A DNA stretch of 10,408 nt from the NCBI GenBank assembly GCA_902496345.1, contig CABVAP010000080.1:1-10408 (forward strand), given 5' to 3'. The DNA is from an uncultured Eubacteriales bacterium. Its GTDB lineage: Bacteria; Bacillota; Clostridia; Lachnospirales; CAG-274. The notes below the pieces were generated by a model. The model saw only the letters and a program-made list of their open reading frames with translations, did not search any database and was not told the origin of the DNA. Below are positions 1 to 6,198 of the stretch, in pieces. How positions within the stretch are numbered: position 1 is the first letter of the stretch; each line of letters starts with the position of its first letter. The position numbers were made by a program, and so were the translations under genes.

Positions 1-28
1 AATGTCGGGGGTGCAGGGGTGTTCCCCT
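1..28. repeat. Left copy of 28-bp terminal direct repeat
   Basis: These 28 bases are identical, in the same orientation, to the last 28 bases of the window (10381-10408). The repeat contains most of a small GC-rich hairpin whose arms are 13-19 and 24-30. It is far more GC-rich than the surrounding DNA. It is either one member of a dispersed intergenic repeat family that happens to bound the window on both sides, or an assembly overlap of a contig ending in a repeat. The sequence alone cannot separate these. Confidence 0.9.
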
Positions 29-140
29 GCTCGTTTGTGGGGGTCTGGGGGGAATCGAAACCCCCCAGGTTTTTGGGTACTTTTTGCAATCAAAAAGTAC
101 CACGCCGTAGGCAAATAAATAGATTTCCGATGAAATCGGA
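13..140. repeat. Intergenic chain of four perfect stem-loops
   Basis: Four perfect inverted repeats follow one another in non-coding DNA: 13-19/24-30 (7 bp, loop 4), 45-52/61-68 (8 bp, six G:C pairs in a row, loop 8), 76-86/91-101 (11 bp, loop 4) and 126-131/135-140 (6 bp, loop GAA). There is no credible reading frame. The first 70 bases are G/C-homopolymer rich, unlike the AT-rich remainder. The pattern resembles dispersed palindromic intergenic repeats of Clostridia; that family assignment is inference. Confidence 0.6.
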
Positions 141-211
141 TTATAAACCAAAAACCAAAACCACCACAAAACTAGTTTTTTAAATCTTTTTACTCAAAAA
201 GGTCTACCCCT

Positions 212-225
212 ACAAACCCCAATTT
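212..225 (+). repeat. 14-bp inverted boundary repeat, left copy
   Basis: The sequence ACAAACCCCAATTT here is the exact reverse complement of 10161-10174. Each copy sits on the gene-facing side of a hairpin-rich flank, so it may be the conserved edge of a dispersed repeat inserted in opposite orientations. A 12-bp perfect palindrome (AAAACTAGTTTT, 168-179) lies just to the left. Confidence 0.55.
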
Positions 226-244
226 TATAGACTTGTCATAACAG

Positions 245-276
245 AGAAGAGCCACCGTTAAAACGGTGGCTCTTCT
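245..276. terminator. Strong hairpin, probable terminator downstream of cheC
   Basis: Arms 245-258 and 263-276 pair perfectly over 14 bp around a 4-base loop. The hairpin lies 32 bp past the cheC stop. Read on the minus strand (cheC direction), the bases after the stem are only mildly T-rich. Read on the plus strand, they are pyrimidine-rich, with several T runs. It may therefore act in both directions or mainly serve a convergent gene outside the window. Confidence 0.65.
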
Positions 277-308
277 TATTTCTCTTGTTTTCCAAAAGTT
301 CAAAACTT

Positions 309-890
309 TTAAATATCCCCAAAATCAGGTATAAGGATAAAGAAACCAAACATATTGTATGTATCGTCTTTAAGAGTAGACTTAATAAGTAAAACAGTAT
401 CTCCAACCTTACCAAATTCGATAGCAGGAACGCTCAAGATAGCCCCAGCCATATCGATAGAAAGATAAGGAACGGACTTGTTAATTTTAAATTTCAAAAG
501 ACTAGATAAACTTGTGAGATAAGAACTTGTAAGAATGTTTCCGATTTCAGTTATAACAGATAACTCCATTTCACCAAAATCATAAAGACTTCTATTTTTC
601 TTATTCAAAAGTCTGTTGGCAAGCATACAAGCAGAATACTCGTCCATAACGTACATCATCATACCTTTAATATCACCAGAAATTCTAACAAGAACACTAG
701 CAACAATCTTGTCAGCACCGTTTAATATATCAGGAAGATTTTTAAATTCTGGAGTATCAACTTCAGGAACAGTCATTGTAATCTTGTCTTTCAAAAGACT
801 AGCAAGACTTCCTGCGGCAGTACCAGACCCAATGTTTGCGATTTCTCGCAACGTATCCGTATCAATTTGCTCAAATCCCCAAGCACTCAT
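309..890 (-). CDS. cheC: CheC, CheY-P phosphatase of chemotaxis (two active sites)
   Basis: The 193-residue protein carries both copies of the CheC-family catalytic pattern (D/S)-x3-E-x2-N-x22-P with exact spacing. Site one is D12, E16, N19, P42; site two is S111, E115, N118, P141. Proteins of this family hydrolyse phospho-CheY in the cytoplasm and, in Bacillus, work with the receptor deamidase CheD. Two sites favour CheC over CheX, which has one. The length is close to Bacillus CheC (about 210 residues). There is no signal peptide or membrane segment. An AAGGAG site (901-906) lies 10 nt before the ATG. No cheD, cheY or flagellar gene is adjacent; upstream is rlmH, about 295 bp away and apparently a separate unit. 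The gene implies a motile or chemotactic organism, or a CheC recruited to another CheY-like regulator. Confidence 0.92.
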   Translation of the reverse strand: MSAWGFEQIDTDTLREIANIGSGTAAGSLASLLKDKITMTVPEVDTPEFKNLPDILNGADKIVASVLVRISGDIKGMMMYVMDEYSACMLANRLLNKKNRSLYDFGEMELSVITEIGNILTSSYLTSLSSLLKFKINKSVPYLSIDMAGAILSVPAIEFGKVGDTVLLIKSTLKDDTYNMFGFFILIPDFGDI

Positions 891-950
891 TAACTGTCAA
901 CTCCTTAAAGTAAAGATAAATTTGAAATCAATAACTCTATTAATGCTATA

Positions 951-980
951 ATTTTATCATTAATTTTGTAAAGTTGTCAA
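951..980 (-). promoter_or_regulatory. cheC proximal sigma-A-type promoter
   Basis: On the minus strand TTGACA (975-980) is followed after 18 bp by TAAAAT (951-956), with a TG one base upstream of the -10 (extended -10). The predicted start would give a 5' leader of about 54 nt to cheC. The -35 is perfect; the spacer is one base longer than ideal. Confidence 0.65.
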
Positions 981-1085
981 ATTATTTTATAGTAAAATTT
1001 CTTTTAAAAAATTATAATATCCGATAAACTGCCGACGTTTGTTAAAATTAAGACCAATAAAAACAAACTACCAAGGCTTATTGTA

Positions 1086-1113
1086 ATTATACCACAAAAC
1101 AGTAGAATGTCAA
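1086..1113 (-). promoter_or_regulatory. cheC distal promoter, extended -10
   Basis: On the minus strand TTGACA (1108-1113) and TATAAT (1086-1091) are separated by 16 bp, with TGG before the -10. The motif lies just past the presumed rlmH terminator and points to cheC, giving a leader of about 190 nt. That leader contains a 7-bp stem (1037-1043/1062-1068, GTTTGTT with AACAAAC). I recognise no known riboswitch core in it. With the proximal promoter this makes a tandem arrangement. Confidence 0.65.
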
Positions 1114-1146
1114 ACAATTAATAAAAAATCTATAGATATATATAAA

Positions 1147-1167
1147 GACTGCCCAAAATTGACAGCC
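1147..1167 (-). terminator. Weak terminator-like hairpin after rlmH
   Basis: On the minus strand GGCTGTC (1161-1167) can pair with the complementary arm 1147-1153, using two G:U pairs, around a T-rich loop; TTTATATATA follows. It lies 18 bp past the rlmH stop and immediately before the distal cheC promoter. Both facts fit an end of the murA-walJ-rlmH unit, but the stem is imperfect. Confidence 0.4.
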
Positions 1168-1185
1168 TAAGTATAAAAATCATTG

Positions 1186-1662
1186 TTACTTATGATAAGG
1201 TTCGTTGTTTAAAATTCTTTCAGCTCTATAAATCTGTTCAAGTAGAATAACTCTCATAAGTTGATGAGGGAATGTCATATCTGAAAAACAAAGCCTAAAA
1301 TCAGCTTTTTTAATAACTTCATCAGAAAGACCAAGTGACCCACCAATAATAAAAGTCATAGCACCGTTCCCAGAAACCGTAGTTTTTTGGATAAAATCAG
1401 CAAGCCCCTCACTAGATAGCTTTTTGCCCTTTAAATCCAAAACAACAACAAAAGAATTTTTGATAGCTTTTAAAATTCTTTCACCCTCTTTGTTTTTGAC
1501 CATAACTTGTTCCGACTCACTAAGGTTTTCAGGTGCCTTTTCGTCAGGGACTTCAGTTATAGAGAGGTTTACATATCTAGAGAGCCTTTTAGAATATTCA
1601 GAAATAGCATCTTTAAAATATTTTTCTTTAATTTTTCCAACACAAATAATATCTATTTTCAT
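1186..1662 (-). CDS. rlmH: RlmH, 23S rRNA pseudouridine-1915 N3-methyltransferase
   Basis: RlmH is a SPOUT-class methyltransferase that uses S-adenosylmethionine to methylate pseudouridine 1915 in helix 69 of 23S rRNA within assembled 70S ribosomes. The 158-residue product shows the family hallmarks: VGKIKEKY near the N terminus, PDEKAPENL at 39-47, the SAM-loop motif FIIGGSLGL (104-112), MTFPHQLMR (129-137) and the C-terminal NEPYHK. The length matches Bacillus RlmH (159). An in-frame GTG at 1671 would add three residues and overlap the walJ stop as GTGA. I prefer the ATG at 1662 because it reproduces the usual family N terminus. Neither start has a clear Shine-Dalgarno site, so translation is probably coupled to walJ. 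It is the last gene of murA-walJ-rlmH. Confidence 0.95.
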   Translation of the reverse strand: MKIDIICVGKIKEKYFKDAISEYSKRLSRYVNLSITEVPDEKAPENLSESEQVMVKNKEGERILKAIKNSFVVVLDLKGKKLSSEGLADFIQKTTVSGNGAMTFIIGGSLGLSDEVIKKADFRLCFSDMTFPHQLMRVILLEQIYRAERILNNEPYHK

Positions 1663-1667
1663 AATTT

Positions 1668-2471
1668 TCACGCAAGTTGAATCTGTCTATCAACGCCATA
1701 ACGAGCAGCCATATAGACGTTAAGTTCTTTACCGATTTCAATGTCATAGCTGTCAAGAATTTCTTTAACAGTGTAAAAAGCCGTTTCAGGCGTATTGTTT
1801 TCTTTGCTCAAATGCCCAAGAAAAACATTTTTAAGTTTAGCATTCTGGCATATAGCCCAAGCCAAAAGCTTGCCGGCAGTTTCGTTTGATAAATGTCCCT
1901 CATTCCCAAGAATACGTTGTTTAAGGGGATAAGGATAAGTACCATTTTTAAGCATATCAATATCGTGGTTACTTTCAAGCAAAAGTAAATCACAATCTTT
2001 TATGTTTTCCATAATAGTTTCAGTAACGTGACCGATGTCCGTTGCGATAGAAACTTTAATTTTATCGTTTAAAATACTGTAACCAACAGGCTCTTTAGCA
2101 TCGTGTGGTATTGCATAAGGTTTTATGCAAAGGTCTTTTATACAGCATTCTTTTTCGCTGTAGACGATTTTTTTATTTTCGTCTTTTATCTGTCCTATAG
2201 AGGACGGCATAGCGTTCCAGGTCCCCTCTGTTGCGTATACAGGAAGATTAAATCTTCTTGATAGAACACCAATTCCTTGAACGTGGTCGATATGTTCGTG
2301 AGTAACAAAAATACCGTCAAGGTCAGAGCCAGCGACACCAAGGTCAGAAAGACCGTCTTGAATTTTTTTACCACTAAGACCTGCGTCCACCAAAATTTTT
2401 GTATTTTCAGTTCCAACAAAAATGCTGTTTCCACTACTTCCACTAGCGATAGTTGCAAAATTGAAAGCCAT
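1668..2471 (-). CDS. walJ: WalJ/YycJ, MBL-fold metallohydrolase
   Basis: This 267-residue protein is a metallo-beta-lactamase-fold hydrolase of the YycJ/WalJ type. It begins with the family N terminus (AFNFATIASGSSGNS), then the metal-binding HxHxDH (H58, H60, D62, H63), further likely ligands H123 (PHDAKEP) and D145 (ATDIGHV), and C-terminal GNEGHLSN and FLGHLSKENN histidine motifs. In Bacillus and relatives walJ belongs to the WalRK cell-wall operon and has been linked to cell division/replication coordination and nuclease-like activity; the precise substrate is unsettled. The ATG at 2471 has AGGGG (2482-2486) about 10 nt upstream. A TTG two codons earlier is possible but less likely. It starts 6 bp after the murA stop and nearly abuts rlmH, so the three are probably co-transcribed. 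No walR or walK is in the window. Confidence 0.9.
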   Translation of the reverse strand: MAFNFATIASGSSGNSIFVGTENTKILVDAGLSGKKIQDGLSDLGVAGSDLDGIFVTHEHIDHVQGIGVLSRRFNLPVYATEGTWNAMPSSIGQIKDENKKIVYSEKECCIKDLCIKPYAIPHDAKEPVGYSILNDKIKVSIATDIGHVTETIMENIKDCDLLLLESNHDIDMLKNGTYPYPLKQRILGNEGHLSNETAGKLLAWAICQNAKLKNVFLGHLSKENNTPETAFYTVKEILDSYDIEIGKELNVYMAARYGVDRQIQLA

Positions 2472-2477
2472 AATCAA

Positions 2478-3743
2478 TTACCCCTGCTCTACTTTAACAC
2501 GTTTAATATCAGCACCAATAGCTCTAAGTTTATGTTCTATTTTTTCGTATCCTCTATCAATATATTTAACATTACCGATAGTTGTTGTTCCTTTTGCTGC
2601 AAGTCCAGCGATAACAAGAGCTGCACCGGCTCTAAGGTCTGTTGCATTTACTTCAGCACCCATAAGCTGTTTAACGCCCTCAATAACAGCAACTCTACCT
2701 TCAACGGTGATGTTACCACCAAGTCGTTTAAGCTCATTTATATATTGAAATCTACTTTCCCAGACATTTTCTGTTAAGATACTTGTACCGTTAGCAGCAC
2801 AGAGTAAAGCAACCATTTGAGGTTGTAGGTCAGTTGGAAATCCCGGATACGCCATAGTTTTAACAGTTGTAGGCTGTAAATTTCCAGTTGAAACAACTCT
2901 GATAGAGTCGTCACCCTCATAAAGCATACAACCCATTTCTTGAAGTTTAGCAGAAAGAGGGTCCATATGTTTAGGTATTATGTTTTTAACAGTAACATCA
3001 CCACCAGCCATAGCAGCAGCAATCATATAAGTACCGGCCTCAATTTGGTCAGGAATAATCATATATTCAGCACCGTGAAGTTCATTAACACCAGATATTT
3101 TAATAACATCAGTACCGGCACCTTTAATGTTTGCACCAAGCATATTTAAAAAGTTAGCAGTATCAACGATATGAGGTTCTTTTGCAGCATTTTCGATAAC
3201 AGTAACACCCTCTGCCATAGTAGCAGCAAGCATAATATTAATGGTTGCACCAACGCTAGGCATATCGAGGTAAATGTGGCTTCCGATAAGTCTTTCAGCA
3301 GAAAGCTTAACAACGCCGTGTTGAATAGTATAGTCAGCACCAAGAGCTTTAAACCCTCTTAAATGTTGGTCAATAGGTCTTGTACCAAAGTTACAACCAC
3401 CAGGCATAGCAACCTCAGCTTTTTTAAATCTACCGAGCAAAGCACCCATAAGATAGTAAGATGCCCTAATTTTTCTAACAGCCTCATAAGTCGCACAACA
3501 CTGTGTAACATTTGTGCTATCAATAGTAAGAGTGTTATCCTCGTTAAGTTTGCACTCAGCCCCCATATTAGTTAAAATATCAATAAGATTTGTAACGTCT
3601 TCAATAGCAGGCAAATTTTCGATGACACATTTACCTTTAGCCATAATAGCTGCAGGAATGATAGCAACAACTGCGTTTTTTGCTCCACTTATAAAAACAT
3701 CTCCTGAGAGCTGTTTTTGACCGTTAATAACCAAATGTTCCAT
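2478..3743 (-). CDS. murA: MurA, UDP-GlcNAc 1-carboxyvinyltransferase
   Basis: MurA transfers enolpyruvate from phosphoenolpyruvate to UDP-N-acetylglucosamine, the first committed step of peptidoglycan synthesis in the cytoplasm. The 421-residue length is normal for the EPSP-synthase-like family. K22-N23 (GAKNA), the catalytic cysteine C117 in PGGCNFGTRP, D305 in PGFPTD and the late DLRAGAALV arginine loop are all present. The Cys rather than Asp at 117 implies the fosfomycin-reactive form; sensitivity itself is inference. The ATG at 3743 has GAAAGGTG (3754-3761) 10 nt upstream. Low-GC Gram-positives often have two MurA paralogues, and I cannot tell which one this is. It appears to lead an operon with walJ (6 bp downstream) and rlmH. 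Confidence 0.97.
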   Translation of the reverse strand: MEHLVINGQKQLSGDVFISGAKNAVVAIIPAAIMAKGKCVIENLPAIEDVTNLIDILTNMGAECKLNEDNTLTIDSTNVTQCCATYEAVRKIRASYYLMGALLGRFKKAEVAMPGGCNFGTRPIDQHLRGFKALGADYTIQHGVVKLSAERLIGSHIYLDMPSVGATINIMLAATMAEGVTVIENAAKEPHIVDTANFLNMLGANIKGAGTDVIKISGVNELHGAEYMIIPDQIEAGTYMIAAAMAGGDVTVKNIIPKHMDPLSAKLQEMGCMLYEGDDSIRVVSTGNLQPTTVKTMAYPGFPTDLQPQMVALLCAANGTSILTENVWESRFQYINELKRLGGNITVEGRVAVIEGVKQLMGAEVNATDLRAGAALVIAGLAAKGTTTIGNVKYIDRGYEKIEHKLRAIGADIKRVKVEQG

Positions 3744-3881
3744 TATAGACTTACACCTTTCTCACAGTAATAATAGTCAATATCTTGCGATAAATACACC
3801 TTTGTAAATAAAGCAACAAAAATAAATTTCAAAAAAAACGATAACTCTCTCTAAAAATAAAAATCAATCAACGTTTTAATA

Positions 3882-3909
3882 ATTATATCATTTTTTCACA
3901 AAACAATAA
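3882..3909 (-). promoter_or_regulatory. Candidate promoter for murA-walJ-rlmH
   Basis: On the minus strand a perfect TATAAT (3882-3887) is preceded by TGA (extended -10) and, 16 bp further up, by a poor -35-like TTATTG (3904-3909). It lies just past the ECF-transporter stop and would give a leader of about 130 nt to murA. No hairpin terminator is visible between the ECF gene and this site, so read-through from upstream is also possible. Confidence 0.45.
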
Positions 3910-3935
3910 AGAGTTTTTTAATGAAAAGATAAAAA

Positions 3936-4532
3936 TTATTTTGCAAAACGAACGATTTTAGCATTATGTAATGCAAAGCCAATAATGTCAAATACAACGA
4001 TACCGCCGATACCTTGAATAACATTTTCAGCAACAGAAGAAACCGATTGAATAACGCCATAATCAAATGCGGAAGCAACACCAGCAGCTTCAAGAGTTGC
4101 AGCGTCAGGAGTCATAAAGAAACCTTTAAGGAGAACGCCACCTATAAAATATCCGACAATCATAATAATTTCAGCAACGAAGGCAGCAGATATATTTTTA
4201 ACAGAAAAGAATTTAGAATTTTCGCTGTCATAATCTTTAATGCTACCAGCAACATAACCCATTAAACCCTTTATAATAAGAGTAAAAACAGCCCAATGAG
4301 GGTATCCCAATAAAATATCAGCAAGTGCAGAACCAACACCACCGGCTACAGCACCAAATTTTTTACCAAATAAAATAGCAATGATAAGTATAAAACCGTC
4401 ACCAAAATGGATATAACCCTCTGTAGCAGGCACTTTAAGAGAAATAAACATAGTTCCCACACAGACAATAGCTATAAAAAGACCAGCGAGGCAAATATCC
4501 TTTACTGAATAACTTTTATTTTCGTTTGTCAT
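3936..4532 (-). CDS. ECF transporter S component (vitamin/cofactor uptake)
   Basis: This 198-residue integral membrane protein has about six hydrophobic segments (roughly 12-32, 44-56, 58-77, 80-96, 113-136, 168-188). Its central region, GYIHFGDG at 39-46, then GKKFGAVAGGVGSALADILLG at 56-76 and a lysine-containing FTLIIKGLMGYVAG, is typical of the ECF-type substrate-binding family once called DUF1393. Such S subunits bind a vitamin or precursor and share an energising module (EcfA, EcfA', EcfT). None of those genes is here, consistent with a group II system whose module is encoded elsewhere. The substrate cannot be assigned from sequence; riboflavin, pyridoxal or a thiamine precursor are candidates. 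AAGGAG lies unusually far (about 13 nt) before the ATG. No vitamin riboswitch is visible in the short leader. Confidence 0.85.
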   Translation of the reverse strand: MTNENKSYSVKDICLAGLFIAIVCVGTMFISLKVPATEGYIHFGDGFILIIAILFGKKFGAVAGGVGSALADILLGYPHWAVFTLIIKGLMGYVAGSIKDYDSENSKFFSVKNISAAFVAEIIMIVGYFIGGVLLKGFFMTPDAATLEAAGVASAFDYGVIQSVSSVAENVIQGIGGIVVFDIIGFALHNAKIVRFAK

Positions 4533-4612
4533 AATTAACTCACAACTCCTTTTTAATAATAAAATAAAATTTCAAATTCTTATGATTATTAAAATTTTCT
4601 ATATTCTTGATA

Positions 4613-4641
4613 ATTATAATTATTCTATAATAATATGTCAA
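4613..4641 (-). promoter_or_regulatory. Full-consensus promoter of the ECF S-component gene
   Basis: On the minus strand a perfect TTGACA (4636-4641), an exact 17-bp spacer and a perfect TATAAT (4613-4618) form a textbook housekeeping promoter. The predicted leader is about 73 nt and very AT-rich. This makes the ECF gene independent of the purine genes ending at 4759. Confidence 0.88.
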
Positions 4642-4720
4642 GACTCTTTTAAAAAAACTGTAGTACCTTAAAATTTTAACTTTACCATATCCCATAGACT
4701 TACAATTTTTCACTAAAAAA

Positions 4721-4744
4721 AACCTTGAGCCAAAGCCCAAGGTT
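4721..4744 (-). terminator. Intrinsic terminator after purA
   Basis: On the minus strand AACCTTG (arm 4738-4744) pairs with 4721-4727, extended by two more pairs past one A:C mismatch, around a short loop. An eight-T tract (complement of 4715-4722) overlaps the end of the stem. It begins 14 bp past the purA stop. A T run on the plus side (4743-4747) could also stop opposing transcripts. Confidence 0.88.
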
Positions 4745-4758
4745 TTTATTTGTAATCT

Positions 4759-6030
4759 TTATCTTTTTAAGATTTCATCTCTCTTAGGTCCGTTAGAAAC
4801 CATAGAAATTTTAACACCAAGCTCTTTTTCGATAAATTCAACATAAGCTTTAGCTTTTTCTGGAAGTTCATCATAAGAGTTGATACCTCTAATGTCAGTT
4901 TTCCAGCCCTCAAGAGTAGTGTAAACAGGTTTTGCTTTGTAAAGATTTTCAGTTGTTAAAAATTCTTTATATTCTTTTCCGTCAAGCTCATAACCAGTAC
5001 AAACTTTGATTTCGTCCATATAGCTTAAAACATCAAGACAAGTCATAACAACTTCAGTAGCACCTTGAACTTCACAACCATAACGAGTAGCAACAGCGTC
5101 AAAGTAACCAACACGTCTAGGTCTGCCTGTAGTAGCACCAAATTCGCCACTGTCGCCACCTTTGCGTCTAAGTTCGTCAGCTTCGTCACCAAAGAGTTCA
5201 GAAACAAAAGGGCCTTCACCAACAGCACTAGAGTATGCTTTTGTTATAACAGTAATATTTTTAATTTCATAAGGTGGGATACCAGCACCAACAGCAGAAT
5301 AACCAGCAAGTGTAGATGAACTTGTAACGAAAGGATAAATACCGTGGTCTGTATCTTTTAAAGCACCAAGCTGACCTTCAAGTAAAATATTTTTACCTTC
5401 TTTGATAGCTTTTCTTAAAATTTCAGAAGTGTTAGCAACGTGGTCTTTTATAGTTTCAGCATATCCACATAAAACATCAAAAACTTCGTTGTAGTCAATT
5501 TCTGGTTTGTTGTAAAGGTATTTGAACTGAACATTTACCTTTTCATACATAGTTTTAAGTTTTTCTTTAAGGTGTTCTGGTTCATACAATTCCCAAACTT
5601 GAATACCAACTTTAGAATATTTGTCAGCAAAGAAAGGAGCGATACCAGATTTTGTAGAACCAAATTTTTTATCTCCAAGTCTTTCTTCTTCGTAAGTGTC
5701 AAGTAAAACGTGGTGAGGAAGAAGAACTTGAGCTCTGTCAGAGATAAGAAGTTTAAAGTTTACGCCGGCAGATTTTACAGATTCAATTTCTTTCATAAGG
5801 TATTCAACGTTAAGGGCAACACCGTTTGCAATGATGTTTAAAGTGTCTTCGTGAAAAATACCAGAAGGAAGTTGATGAAGTGCAAACTTACCTTTGTCAT
5901 TTATAATAGTGTGACCTGCGTTGCTACCGCCTTGAAATCTAACAACGATGTCAGATTCAGCAGCACACATATCGGTAATTTTACCTTTACCCTCGTCACC
6001 CCAGTTAGCACCAACAATAGCTTTAACCAT
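4759..6030 (-). CDS. purA: PurA, adenylosuccinate synthetase (divergent clostridial form)
   Basis: PurA couples GTP hydrolysis to condensation of IMP with aspartate, giving adenylosuccinate, the first step of the AMP branch. The 423-residue length is usual. Canonical features are NWGDEGKGK (9-17, with the catalytic Asp at 12), NAGHT (37-41, catalytic His40), TTGRPRRVGYFD (300-311) and the C-terminal SNGPKRDEI. Two loops differ from the Escherichia/Bacillus type: GSTKSGIAPF at 124-133, where GTTGRGIGPAY is usual, and EGQLGALKD at 218-226, where EGAQGTLLD is usual. I recall this variant from Lachnospiraceae-type PurA. AGGAGG (6040-6045) is 9 nt from the ATG. It follows purB after 168 bp containing a stem-loop; a weak TTGATT/TATTTA pair might be its own promoter. 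PurB acts directly after it. Confidence 0.95.
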   Translation of the reverse strand: MVKAIVGANWGDEGKGKITDMCAAESDIVVRFQGGSNAGHTIINDKGKFALHQLPSGIFHEDTLNIIANGVALNVEYLMKEIESVKSAGVNFKLLISDRAQVLLPHHVLLDTYEEERLGDKKFGSTKSGIAPFFADKYSKVGIQVWELYEPEHLKEKLKTMYEKVNVQFKYLYNKPEIDYNEVFDVLCGYAETIKDHVANTSEILRKAIKEGKNILLEGQLGALKDTDHGIYPFVTSSSTLAGYSAVGAGIPPYEIKNITVITKAYSSAVGEGPFVSELFGDEADELRRKGGDSGEFGATTGRPRRVGYFDAVATRYGCEVQGATEVVMTCLDVLSYMDEIKVCTGYELDGKEYKEFLTTENLYKAKPVYTTLEGWKTDIRGINSYDELPEKAKAYVEFIEKELGVKISMVSNGPKRDEILKR

Positions 6031-6110
6031 TTAAAAAATCCTCCTATAATTAAATATAGTTAAAATAAAAATAATCAAATCAGATAAAACAAAACTGTTT
6101 TAATCCGAAA

Positions 6111-6144
6111 CCTCTTTGGCATTTCTGTAGAAACACCAAAGAGG
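6111..6144 (-). terminator. Stem-loop between purB and purA, possible attenuator
   Basis: Arms 6111-6119 and 6136-6144 pair perfectly (9 bp) and continue, after a 2x2 internal loop, with four more pairs. On the minus strand only TTT then CGGATT follows, so as an intrinsic terminator it is weak. It lies 54 bp past the purB stop and may cause partial termination, or stabilise the purB mRNA end and lower purA expression relative to purB. Confidence 0.5.
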
Positions 6145-6198
6145 AAAAATCAATCAAAGTATACCTTATTTTAAGTCACTTTTAAATCTTTATATCAA

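Noticed and set aside
1..140. CRISPR array or phage/IS end
   Set aside because: The inverted repeats differ from one another, are not regularly spaced direct repeats, and no cas, transposase or integrase gene is nearby.
1020..1027. Flagellar sigma-D-like -10 (CCGATAA)
   Set aside because: It lies on the plus strand, facing away from cheC, with no TAAA at the required distance.
2277..2777. Plus-strand 166-codon frame across walJ/murA
   Set aside because: It is antisense to two clearly coding genes, straddles their junction and has a low-complexity composition.
3390..3410. Fosfomycin-resistant MurA (Cys to Asp)
   Set aside because: The catalytic cysteine C117 is present in PGGCNFG.
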